Of a stretch of 64,000 bases of DNA, positions 49,104-56,998 are shown one piece after another (the stretch's first letter is position 1; each line of letters opens with the position of its first letter). The translations under genes and the position numbers were made by a program. Origin of the DNA: Paraburkholderia fungorum (GTDB lineage: Bacteria > Pseudomonadota > Gammaproteobacteria > Burkholderiales > Burkholderiaceae); NCBI RefSeq assembly GCF_003610895.1, contig NZ_MCAS01000001.1, positions 248,001 through 312,000 on the forward strand, read 5' to 3'. Below the pieces are notes generated by a model that did no database searches, was not told the DNA's origin, and worked only from the letters and a program-made list of their open reading frames with translations.

Positions 49104-49829
49104 ATGCATCGAGCCACTTACCTGTCCGCACAACCCGATCCTCGGCGTCACATTCGCTCACTAAGGCTTTCACGTCCAGCATGGCTTCTGATCGTGCTTT
49201 GCAACGCGGGAACGGCATACTCGCAAACGAACTGGATCTCGTCGCCTGCCGATAAGGGTTCGTACGCCGCAACGTATGGGTCGTATAGCGACGACACGTC
49301 CGACACCGCGAGCGACTACACGGCGTTGGCGACTCGTCGGTCGGGCCCGTCTTCGTCGCCCAACGCCTCGTCGGCAAGGACATATCAAGGCAGCCAGTCA
49401 AGACAATCCGCGAGTGCCGCCTCTCGCAGCACACTCGGCTCCAGCTTTCAGGGAGCGGCTTCGCGTGCGGCCCAGAACAAGAACCGCTCCACAACCGATC
49501 TGACTTCCGGCGACTACCTGAGCCGGTCGGACATGGACAGGTTCTCGTATATGGGCACGGCCCCGTCACCCGGCGCGGACGCACGCACGACCGGCGGCAC
49601 GAAACGCTCATCGAAAAACATCGGCGCGGTTGCATCAGACATCTATCCGGGTGGCCAATCCTCGGCAACCAGGGCGGACGCGAGCGCGACTGGCAATAAG
49701 AGCCGCTCGCTGGACATCATTAACGCAGTGGCCCCGGGAATCTATCCGGGCGACCAATACAGCACAACGAACGACGCTTCAGCGATCTATACGCCAGCGT
49801 GGAAAGTCGACCCGTATCCCGTTTATTAA
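49104..49829 (+). CDS. Secreted Ser/Thr/Ala-rich protein, unknown function
   Basis: 241 residues from ATG 49104; an in-frame TTG at 49020 would add 28. Signal peptide with core SRPAWLLIVLCNAGTAYSQ. Mature part is low-complexity (Ser, Thr, Ala, Asn, Gly) with Tyr spaced along it. Near the C-terminus a motif is duplicated: AVASDIYPGGQSS and AVAPGIYPGDQYS. It sits just before the exopolysaccharide locus and shares an upstream motif with it, so a matrix- or surface-associated role is plausible. No family recognised. Confidence 0.6.
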   Translation: MHRATYLSAQPDPRRHIRSLRLSRPAWLLIVLCNAGTAYSQTNWISSPADKGSYAATYGSYSDDTSDTASDYTALATRRSGPSSSPNASSARTYQGSQSRQSASAASRSTLGSSFQGAASRAAQNKNRSTTDLTSGDYLSRSDMDRFSYMGTAPSPGADARTTGGTKRSSKNIGAVASDIYPGGQSSATRADASATGNKSRSLDIINAVAPGIYPGDQYSTTNDASAIYTPAWKVDPYPVY

Positions 49830-50226
49830 TGCAAGCAGTATGGAATACGCTTCGGGATTGAATACTTTGATCTGTTCCCGCTTTAAACGCACAGGCAAAG
49901 CAATACAACGATAAAGACCATCCGATGACTGGACCAGGTAGGGCAGTCCGAATTACCAAAGAATCACCGGGGAGAGAGAAATGACACGTCAGCGTCGATA
50001 CGCCCAACGCACCCAAACAAGGGTCTTCATCCGACAGCGCCCGTCATAGCGCGCTGATCGCTCAAGCGGGACGTTCAATCCGGCACACCGCCTTTCAGGC
50101 ACATCACGTGTCCTGCTTTGTCATGTCCCGACGTTTTGACATCCTGAATAACCATTCAACCTGAATCTCGACCATGTAGGGCAGATGCACATCTGACCTG
50201 ATCGCCAACTTATACGAAAATCGACC
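49830..50226. other. Intergenic region before the EPS transferase gene
   Basis: 397 bp, AT-richer than average. No coding frame with a ribosome site and no clear promoter consensus recognised. Likely holds the control region of the WecG/TagA-type gene. Confidence 0.4.
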
Positions 50227-50988
50227 ATGACAGACAACGCATTGCCATCCAGAAATACTCTTCAATTGCTGAGCCGCACTAATCTGCTCAGTCATGAAGA
50301 TAATGTTTTCGACATGATCAACACAACACAAAGCGTTGCAGAACACCCCATTGTCGTTTCGTGGGTGAATGCGCACGCTGTGATGCTCGCCAAGAACAAT
50401 CCTGCCTTTTCTGAAACGCTATCGCGATCGGATCTTATTTTCCGCGACGGCATCGGAGTCTCCATTCTTTTGCGCATGCTTGGGATCGATCCGCGCGGCA
50501 ACATGAACGGTACGGACCTTATTCCCCATATCGTTCGCGCTTATCGAGGGCGGTCGATTGCGCTGTTCGGCACCGCCGAGCCGTATCTGTCGCAAGCCGC
50601 GGAAGCCTTTGGCCGAGAGGGCGCGCGAGTCGTCGCAACGATGGATGGGTTTCAGGATCCGCAAACGTATGTCGAATGTCTCAAAGGGATCGACGTGGAT
50701 CTGGTGGTATTGGGGATGGGCATGCCCAAGCAGGAAGGTGTCGCCGCGTTGCTGGCCGAGCACATCGCCAGGCCTTGCGTGATTCTCAACGGCGGCGCGA
50801 TCCTCGACTTCATGGCGGGGCGCTTTCCACGCGCGCCGCGCGTGTGGCGTCAGATGAAACTGGAATGGCTGTTCCGCCTGATTCTCGAACCCAAGCGACT
50901 ATGGCGCCGTTATCTGCTGGGCGGTGTGAGCTTCGTCGCGCATGCGATGCAAACTGTGATTGCCGCTCGCATGGAACGCGGGTTGTAG
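50227..50988 (+). CDS. WecG/TagA/CpsF-family (GT26) glycosyltransferase
   Basis: 253 residues. Family signatures: VSWVNAHAVMLAKNNPAF, SDLIFRDGIGVSILLRMLG, RGNMNGTDLIPHIV, IALFGTAEPY, VDLVVLGMGMPKQEGVA and GGAILDFMAGRFPRAPRVWRQMKLEWLFRLILEPKRLWRRYL (in parts). GT26 enzymes add a sugar to an undecaprenyl-diphosphate-linked acceptor on the cytoplasmic face, usually an early or second step of repeat-unit assembly. Convergent with the GT2 gene, 18 bp apart. Confidence 0.9.
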   Translation: MTDNALPSRNTLQLLSRTNLLSHEDNVFDMINTTQSVAEHPIVVSWVNAHAVMLAKNNPAFSETLSRSDLIFRDGIGVSILLRMLGIDPRGNMNGTDLIPHIVRAYRGRSIALFGTAEPYLSQAAEAFGREGARVVATMDGFQDPQTYVECLKGIDVDLVVLGMGMPKQEGVAALLAEHIARPCVILNGGAILDFMAGRFPRAPRVWRQMKLEWLFRLILEPKRLWRRYLLGGVSFVAHAMQTVIAARMERGL

Positions 50989-51006
50989 ATTGGCGGGTGC
51001 GCTGCG

Positions 51007-52194
51007 TCATTCCCTGTCGCTGCGCACCCAACCCACGCGGCGACCGGCAAGCAGGCTGAAATACATCGGCACCTTGCGCAGCATATACAGCGGAATATAT
51101 AACGCGTCCGATCCGGCAAGCAGGTCGCGTCCGCTCGTCCACCATGCCATGACGATCGCACTCACCATCAAACACAACGATGTGCATTGAATCAGCACAG
51201 GAATCATGCTGCCACCAAATGCATAAAAACACGCGCTGAGCGCGAAGCATGCGATCTCCGCGAACACCAGCAAGGTCAGTGGTACCACAACGAGGTCAAG
51301 TGCCGACGCCAGACACGTCCACGAGCGACGTATGATCGCCGCTAGCAGCAGACGCGGGAGCATATGTGCAATCGTGCTTAGATGCCCCTGCTCCCAACGT
51401 TTTCGTTGCGCGTGGTGTCCTCTATCCGAAGGCGGCAGCGGACTGGTCACAAGCGCTTCTGGACAATAGAGCGGTGGCCGGCCGGCTAGTGTCAGGTCGA
51501 TCCCAAGTGCGAGATCTTCGACGATATTCGACGTCGCGAGTTGAACTTCGGACAGCACCTTCCATGGAAACGCCATTCCGCTGCCATTTAGTGAACAAGG
51601 CGCAGCGAGCGCAAGATTGCCAAGCGGCCGAATGTGGTTTTTCAACCGCACCGCAAACGCCGATACGCGCGCACCAAGGCCTGCGGACGGATGTGCGTTC
51701 AATACATAGCGCGCCTGAACCGGGCGCGTTGTGGCATAGGCTAGCTTCGCCAACCGGTCGATTGCGCCCGGTGCGACCTGGCAATCGGCGTCGATGAAGA
51801 TCACGACGTCGGGAGCGCCCGACTGTGCGAGATGAGCAACACCATAATCCAGCGCGAAGCCCTTGCCCCTGCGCTGCAAGTCGTCGCGAACGAGTACCTC
51901 CGCACCCGCGTTCCGGCCGACGTCGGCGGTGTCGTCTGTGCAGTTGTCTGCGATCACGAGGACACGATCCTGCTCACGCAGTTGCGGTAATACTGTGGCC
52001 AGCAACTGTGCAAGCATCTTCGTTTCATTGTGTGCGGGCACGACGACAGCGACTTGCGGCGGTGCGGCAAACTCGTCCACACCTGACGATCGTCGCTTGA
52101 AGGTCCCAACTATCACCTGAACGAACAGCGTCACCGAAGGAACCGCGACGATCAGAACAGCAACCGTCAACATTGCATTCACAGTCTCGCTCAT
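51007..52194 (-). CDS. Membrane GT2 glycosyltransferase
   Basis: 395 residues from ATG 52194, which overlaps the GT4 stop as ATGA and has GAGGGG 6 nt upstream; an ATG two codons earlier is less well spaced. N-terminal helix at 8-28, GT-A catalytic core with VAVVVPAHNETKML, DNCTDDTADVGR, FIDADCQ (DxD), VEDLALGIDL and QRKRWEQG (processive-type Q/R-x-x-R-W), then C-terminal helices. The QxxRW-like motif suggests a transferase that makes or extends polysaccharide at the membrane. Last gene of the minus-strand EPS run. Confidence 0.88.
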   Translation of the reverse strand: MSETVNAMLTVAVLIVAVPSVTLFVQVIVGTFKRRSSGVDEFAAPPQVAVVVPAHNETKMLAQLLATVLPQLREQDRVLVIADNCTDDTADVGRNAGAEVLVRDDLQRRGKGFALDYGVAHLAQSGAPDVVIFIDADCQVAPGAIDRLAKLAYATTRPVQARYVLNAHPSAGLGARVSAFAVRLKNHIRPLGNLALAAPCSLNGSGMAFPWKVLSEVQLATSNIVEDLALGIDLTLAGRPPLYCPEALVTSPLPPSDRGHHAQRKRWEQGHLSTIAHMLPRLLLAAIIRRSWTCLASALDLVVVPLTLLVFAEIACFALSACFYAFGGSMIPVLIQCTSLCLMVSAIVMAWWTSGRDLLAGSDALYIPLYMLRKVPMYFSLLAGRRVGWVRSDRE

Positions 52195-53420
52195 CACCAT
52201 CCCCTCACGCTCGACGGCTCAACGTGTCCCGCGAAAAGCCGTGCCAGCAGTCCCGCCTCCCGCGCCTGATCGTGGCGCTCCTTGATCAGGTGCCGCCCAC
52301 GATTGCCCATTTCCGAATGCGTGTCTTCATGTGCGGCAATGCATTGCCGAATCGCGCCAGACAGTGACTCGACCGAGCCAGGCGAGTAAAGCCAGCCGGT
52401 TTTATCCGTCTGCACGAGTTCTGGAATCGCAGCGATATCCGCGGCAATCACAGCGCGCCCTAGCGACATGGCCTCCATGATCACGATCGGCAGGCCTTCG
52501 GCAAAACTGCCCAGCACCAGGCCACGCCCTCCAATCAGCGCATCGCGGACGCCTTCGGTGTCCTTCCAGCCCGTAATTTGCACGGCATGTTCGATCCCTT
52601 CGTGGCGAATCAACGCCTCGATTTCAGCGCGCATTTCGCCATCGCCGATCAGCACCAGTTCGAGCTCGGGAATATCGTCGATGACATTCGCCAGTGCTCT
52701 AACCAGCAACATGTGACCTTTCTGCGCCGCAAGACGGCCGACACACACGAGCCGCCTGGGATGCGCAGGCGTCGCATAGCCGCTCACACCGAACGACGCG
52801 TCGATCCCGCACCGGACAATCACCACTTTCTGCCAGTCCTCATACGCGCACCATCGATAGATCTGACTCGCGCAGAAATCGCTGATTGCTATGACGAACT
52901 TCGCATGCCGCACTTTCTTGGCGAGCTTGATGAATTCAGGCTTATCAAACTCGTCAGGCCCGTGGACCGTAAAGCTATAAGGAACACCTGACAGTGTCGA
53001 CGCGTGCATCGCCAGCTCGGTCGAATTGGTGCCGAAATGCGCATGCATATGGCTGATGCCCTGACCTTTCATCAGACGCGCGAGAAGGCATGCTTCGGCC
53101 AGGGTGATGAGGTGCAGTGCAGCACTGCGATCGCTTTTTCGTACCATCCCCAGCGTGTGGCCGAACGCTCGAAAGAAACGCCCCGTATTGGCAATCAGTT
53201 GATAAAGCACAGCGAGCAGCAGCGGCAGCAGTCCACCACGAAGCAGGTATTCGGTCAGGTTGCGCTCCGCGATATCAGTGGGGTCCACCACATTCTCGGT
53301 CCATCCGCGTATCGCGTAGCGGCACACCTGCACACCCTGACTCTCCAGTGCAAGGATTTCCCGCCGGACAAAGCTATGGCTGACCTTAGGGTATTGATTG
53401 ATCACGTATGCAACTTTCAT
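52194..53420 (-). CDS. GT4-family glycosyltransferase
   Basis: 408 residues from ATG 53420 (GGGGAATAAAA upstream). GT-B fold: MKVAYVINQYPKVSHSFVRREI at the N-terminus, HMHAHFGTNSTELA, YSFTVHGPDEFD, RRLVCVGRLAAQKGH, LVLIGDGEMRAEIEAL and the nucleotide-sugar Glu motif LGSFAEGLPIVIMEAMSLGRAVIA (in parts). Retaining transferase; sugar unknown. Similar to WcaL/AmsK-type EPS transferases. Confidence 0.9.
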   Translation of the reverse strand: MKVAYVINQYPKVSHSFVRREILALESQGVQVCRYAIRGWTENVVDPTDIAERNLTEYLLRGGLLPLLLAVLYQLIANTGRFFRAFGHTLGMVRKSDRSAALHLITLAEACLLARLMKGQGISHMHAHFGTNSTELAMHASTLSGVPYSFTVHGPDEFDKPEFIKLAKKVRHAKFVIAISDFCASQIYRWCAYEDWQKVVIVRCGIDASFGVSGYATPAHPRRLVCVGRLAAQKGHMLLVRALANVIDDIPELELVLIGDGEMRAEIEALIRHEGIEHAVQITGWKDTEGVRDALIGGRGLVLGSFAEGLPIVIMEAMSLGRAVIAADIAAIPELVQTDKTGWLYSPGSVESLSGAIRQCIAAHEDTHSEMGNRGRHLIKERHDQAREAGLLARLFAGHVEPSSVRGW

Positions 53421-53462
53421 TTTTATTCCCCGCCCTCTTACCTTCAGGTACAACGCCGATAT

Positions 53463-54929
53463 CTATAAAGCTTTGAGTACTTGCAGGCGTATCGCAGCAG
53501 CAGGCCCCGGACGCTTCAGCACATGAACCGCGCAAAGCGGTGCACCGTCGCGCGGCACGGTGATCCAGTCGGTTTCGCCCGGTCTGAGCGCGCGCGTTGT
53601 TGCGAGGCGCTGCGCGCCATCTCCAGTCCTGATCTCGAACGACGCCTCACATTCGCCCGCACCGGACGCGATGACCCTGTAGACGCTTCCCGCTTGCGGG
53701 TTCGTGTACCAGCGCATCGCGTTTTGCCATTTGAACCACCCTGCCGGCAACGCGTCCACTCTCGGGTAAAGAAGTTTTCGACACACAAGTGGCTGATCGG
53801 ACGCGGGTAGTGTGAGCAGTCCGCTTGCTGTGTCGAAATCACAATCGGGCCGGCCGGTGCCGTTTGCAAAGGTCCACGGTCCGCGCATAGACAGCAGGTT
53901 CATGTCCGCCCACGCTTCGGGTGCAAATCTCGCGCCGTTCGCGTCGACCCATCCTTTGACGGATAACACCGGTCGCAACGCATCGCGTATGCGTGTCAAA
54001 TCCGCCGCCCAACCGCTGTCCCACGCGCCGATCGCGTTTCGCGACTGCGACCATGTACCACCGATTTCGCCATAGAACGCAAAAGTGCCGAAGGTCTGAT
54101 CAACAAGGCGAGCGCCGAAAGTCTTCAGCGTGCGGGCAATAGCTCGCGCGTGCGGAAACGCTAGACCCGCTTCGTCGAAATCCTGCGGCAACATCAGCAG
54201 CGTGCCCATCGCGAACGGCCCCGTGTAACGACTGCCACCATCGCGGTCTTCCAGCGTCGCCGGGAAAATCGGTCCGCTGCGCAGCACGTTGGCATCGGCC
54301 GCTACGGCTATTGCATGAGACAGCTCAAACGATTCAGCCTCGTGAATACGTAACAGCCCTCCCGCAGTCGATACGCCTGCAGCGCGCGGTCCATCGGGTC
54401 TTTCGGGCGAACCCCAACCGCTACCGTTTGCCTCGACAACCGTGTACTTTTTGGCGCGCCACGTCTGGGCGTCGGCGTCGTACTTCATGCCGTAGAGCGA
54501 GTGAATCAGTCCGCTCACGCGATCATGAATCTCGCAGTGACCATCAGTGCCCGTGGCCGGTTGCGTACCCGCCGGAAAATGCGGAATCACCACCTTGCGA
54601 TTGCGCAGTTCATCGGCCACCCACGGCCCGCGAGCGTCTTGCGCACCGGCAATACTGACCGCTGGATCGGACGACGTTGCCTCGAACACGCGACTTGAAA
54701 ACTGTCCTTGCTCCAGATACGCCCGGTTATTCGTTGCGGGGATGGCCGTATTCCCAAGCACAGGACTCAACGGCTTCGCATTCCACAACGAGCGAGGCGA
54801 GAAGGGTTTTTCGAACAGATCCACTGACTTCGGTTGCGTCTTTGCGTGCGCGACCATGCTACTCAATGACGCGAACCCGCCAACCATCGGTGCAATCGCT
54901 ATCGATGCCGCAACCCGCCGTCGAACCAT
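53463..54929 (-). CDS. Secreted protein of unknown function in EPS locus
   Basis: 488 residues from ATG 54929; a GTG at 54974, overlapping the upstream stop as GTGA with GAGG 8 nt before it, would add 15 residues and is a serious alternative. The N-terminus MVRRRVAASIAIAPMVGGFAS resembles a Tat or Sec signal peptide. The mature part contains PHFPAGTQPATGTDGHCEIHD, IHSLYGMKYDADAQTW and GFYGEIGG-like AFYGEIGGTWSQSRNAIGAWD segments, and a beta-rich C-terminus. His, Asp and Trp clusters recall carbohydrate-active enzymes, but I recognise no catalytic family. Position inside the glycosyltransferase run suggests polymer trimming, modification or attachment. Confidence 0.7.
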   Translation of the reverse strand: MVRRRVAASIAIAPMVGGFASLSSMVAHAKTQPKSVDLFEKPFSPRSLWNAKPLSPVLGNTAIPATNNRAYLEQGQFSSRVFEATSSDPAVSIAGAQDARGPWVADELRNRKVVIPHFPAGTQPATGTDGHCEIHDRVSGLIHSLYGMKYDADAQTWRAKKYTVVEANGSGWGSPERPDGPRAAGVSTAGGLLRIHEAESFELSHAIAVAADANVLRSGPIFPATLEDRDGGSRYTGPFAMGTLLMLPQDFDEAGLAFPHARAIARTLKTFGARLVDQTFGTFAFYGEIGGTWSQSRNAIGAWDSGWAADLTRIRDALRPVLSVKGWVDANGARFAPEAWADMNLLSMRGPWTFANGTGRPDCDFDTASGLLTLPASDQPLVCRKLLYPRVDALPAGWFKWQNAMRWYTNPQAGSVYRVIASGAGECEASFEIRTGDGAQRLATTRALRPGETDWITVPRDGAPLCAVHVLKRPGPAAAIRLQVLKAL

Positions 54930-54970
54930 GTCCGTTTGCACGTCACCGCTCCAGTCGAAGACCTGCAAGC

Positions 54971-55939
54971 TCACGTCCCTTGCCTCACGGCAAGCACGTG
55001 GACCAGCCGCTTCCTGATACCGTCGATGCGGTACCTGATCAGCACCTTGAGCGCTGCAGCCCACGCTCCGAGCGTCGCCTGAATTCGCACGGCGAAAGAC
55101 AACTCAGCGCGCGAGAGGCCGTTGCGCAACGACGCAGCGGCCAACCGGTACTCAGGCATCAGTAAATAAGGCCCGGCAAAATGGCAGATCGCGGGATGCA
55201 CCAGACCACCCTGCCGCTCGAAGCTGCAATAGCCGAGGATTGGATCGATACTCAGCTTGCCTTTCAATCCGGTCGGTGTGCGCATCAGGCGTCCGCCATC
55301 CCGGTACAGATTCAGGAATCCGAGTTTCGACAGCGCAAGCGCGATCACCGTTTCATCGCCCGGTCCGCCACGGTCGAATGCCCTTAAGCCGTATTGCCGA
55401 TAGTCGTGGAAGTACTCACGTGCCGCTGAAAACACCGCAGTCGCTTCCGGTGAGCGCCTGAAATAGTAGACACCGCCGTTAAACTTGGGAAACGCTTCGC
55501 CGCCGACCTTCGTCAGCGCGAAGCGCAAGTCGTCGACATACTCGTCCGTGCCGTCGATCGGGGTCAACAGATCACAGATCGGCGTGATCGGATAGCGGCG
55601 AATCTCGTCGAGTTCCTTGCCGAAGTCACGTACCGCGATGCAGTCCGAGTCGATGAAAAACGTCTCTTCGAATGGCGAATAGCGATCGAGCAGCAGCTTT
55701 TGCGCGGTGGCGACCGGCATCGAGTGATCAACCGGAATCAGGACGTCGCAGTACGCGCGCATCGTTTCGCTATCGGACACAATTGCAATCGGTACGCCCG
55801 GCATATTGCGCCGCAGCGACAACGATAAGGTTTCGGCCTGCTTCAGATACCGACTCGCACCGATCGCGATCGTAATGAAACCCATGCCCTGGAATCGCGC
55901 CGCATTCCCTGTCGCGTCATGCATCGTATATGCGCCCAT
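54971..55939 (-). CDS. DxD glycosyltransferase-like protein (GT8-like)
   Basis: 322 residues from ATG 55939, 7 nt after GGAG. FITIAIGASRYLKQAETLSLSLRRN and PIAIVSDSE at the start, EETFFIDSDCIAVRD with the DxD metal-sugar-nucleotide motif, FPKFNGGVYYFRRS and a late His in HPAICHFAG match a GT-A fold of the GT8 or nucleotide-diphospho-sugar transferase type. No membrane segment. Part of the EPS run. Confidence 0.78.
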   Translation of the reverse strand: MGAYTMHDATGNAARFQGMGFITIAIGASRYLKQAETLSLSLRRNMPGVPIAIVSDSETMRAYCDVLIPVDHSMPVATAQKLLLDRYSPFEETFFIDSDCIAVRDFGKELDEIRRYPITPICDLLTPIDGTDEYVDDLRFALTKVGGEAFPKFNGGVYYFRRSPEATAVFSAAREYFHDYRQYGLRAFDRGGPGDETVIALALSKLGFLNLYRDGGRLMRTPTGLKGKLSIDPILGYCSFERQGGLVHPAICHFAGPYLLMPEYRLAAASLRNGLSRAELSFAVRIQATLGAWAAALKVLIRYRIDGIRKRLVHVLAVRQGT

Positions 55940-56002
55940 CACGTCACTCCAACGAGGTTCAACAGATCAACGCCCGTAAAGAACGGACTGCTCATGGCGG
56001 CC

Positions 56003-56998
56003 TTAAGCACGGATCGCACTCAATACTTTCAGTGCACTGTGGCGAATATTCGCGCGCAGAATTCTTAGAAACAGTGCAGGTGACGCGCGCCATTTGAACA
56101 GCCGAAACCAGTCTTCGAATGTCGGACGCGTGCCGTAGAACGGCGAGAAGATTTGCATGTACAGACGGTGATGAAGATGCCGCGGCACATCCCGATGCTT
56201 GCTCGATATCACATCGAACGCGCGTCGCAGTGAATGAGTGTTGGCGGAAATGCGGTCGCGTCGGGGGTCGACGTAGCAGACGTAGGTCGCGTCTTTCTCT
56301 CTGAGTGCGGCGCCATGCGACTGAATCAGCCGCATGAACATCTCGAGATCCTGCCAGGCCGGAAGATCCTTGTCGTAGCCGCCTATCTTCAGAATCCGCT
56401 CGAGCGGACAGAAAATCTGGTTGCCGATGAAATTATGCGTGAACAGGTCCGTGTAGCTGACTGAGTCTTTCCGGTCCGCCGTGACGGTCGCGTTGACACC
56501 ATCTGTCATCACACTCTCGGTGAAAATACACGAGATGGATTGGGCCGCATCACCTAGCGACTCCCATTTCGCTACCAGCAACGCGATCCGGTCGGGCAAA
56601 AACTCGTCGTCGTCGTCGAGGCCAGTGACGTATTGCGCGTTGGCGAGACGAATCGCGAGGTTCCGCGCGGACGGCGCGCCCATCGACTTTTCCGCGTGGA
56701 ACACGGTTAGACGCGGTTCACGGGCGGCGAGTGCGTCGAGGAACTGACGCGTGTCGTCGGTCGAGCCGTCGTTCACGACGACTACGGCAATGTTGGTGTA
56801 CGTCTGCCGGAACACTGACGCGAGCGCTCTCTCCAGCAAAACCCGACGGTTCTTCGTCGGAACGATGATCGCAACCTGTGCGCCCGTGTTCGCGTTCAAC
56901 CTCGCGACTGGCGTCCGCGCGGACCGTGATGCACCATCTAACGGCGCACCCTTGATGAGCCGTAGATTAGCGCGCATGGCTGTAGTACGCAGAGCCAT
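56003..56998 (-). CDS. GT2 family glycosyltransferase
   Basis: 331 residues from ATG 56998, overlapping the end of the Wzc-like gene by 32 bp; ATG 56977 is an alternative. VAIIVPTKNRRVLLERALASVFRQTY, VVVNDGSTDDT, APSARNLAIRLA, VTGLDDDDEFLPDR (DxD) and GGYDKDLPAWQDLEMFMRL show an inverting GT-A enzyme. Adds a sugar to the lipid-linked repeat unit. Confidence 0.9.
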   Translation of the reverse strand: MALRTTAMRANLRLIKGAPLDGASRSARTPVARLNANTGAQVAIIVPTKNRRVLLERALASVFRQTYTNIAVVVVNDGSTDDTRQFLDALAAREPRLTVFHAEKSMGAPSARNLAIRLANAQYVTGLDDDDEFLPDRIALLVAKWESLGDAAQSISCIFTESVMTDGVNATVTADRKDSVSYTDLFTHNFIGNQIFCPLERILKIGGYDKDLPAWQDLEMFMRLIQSHGAALREKDATYVCYVDPRRDRISANTHSLRRAFDVISSKHRDVPRHLHHRLYMQIFSPFYGTRPTFEDWFRLFKWRASPALFLRILRANIRHSALKVLSAIRA

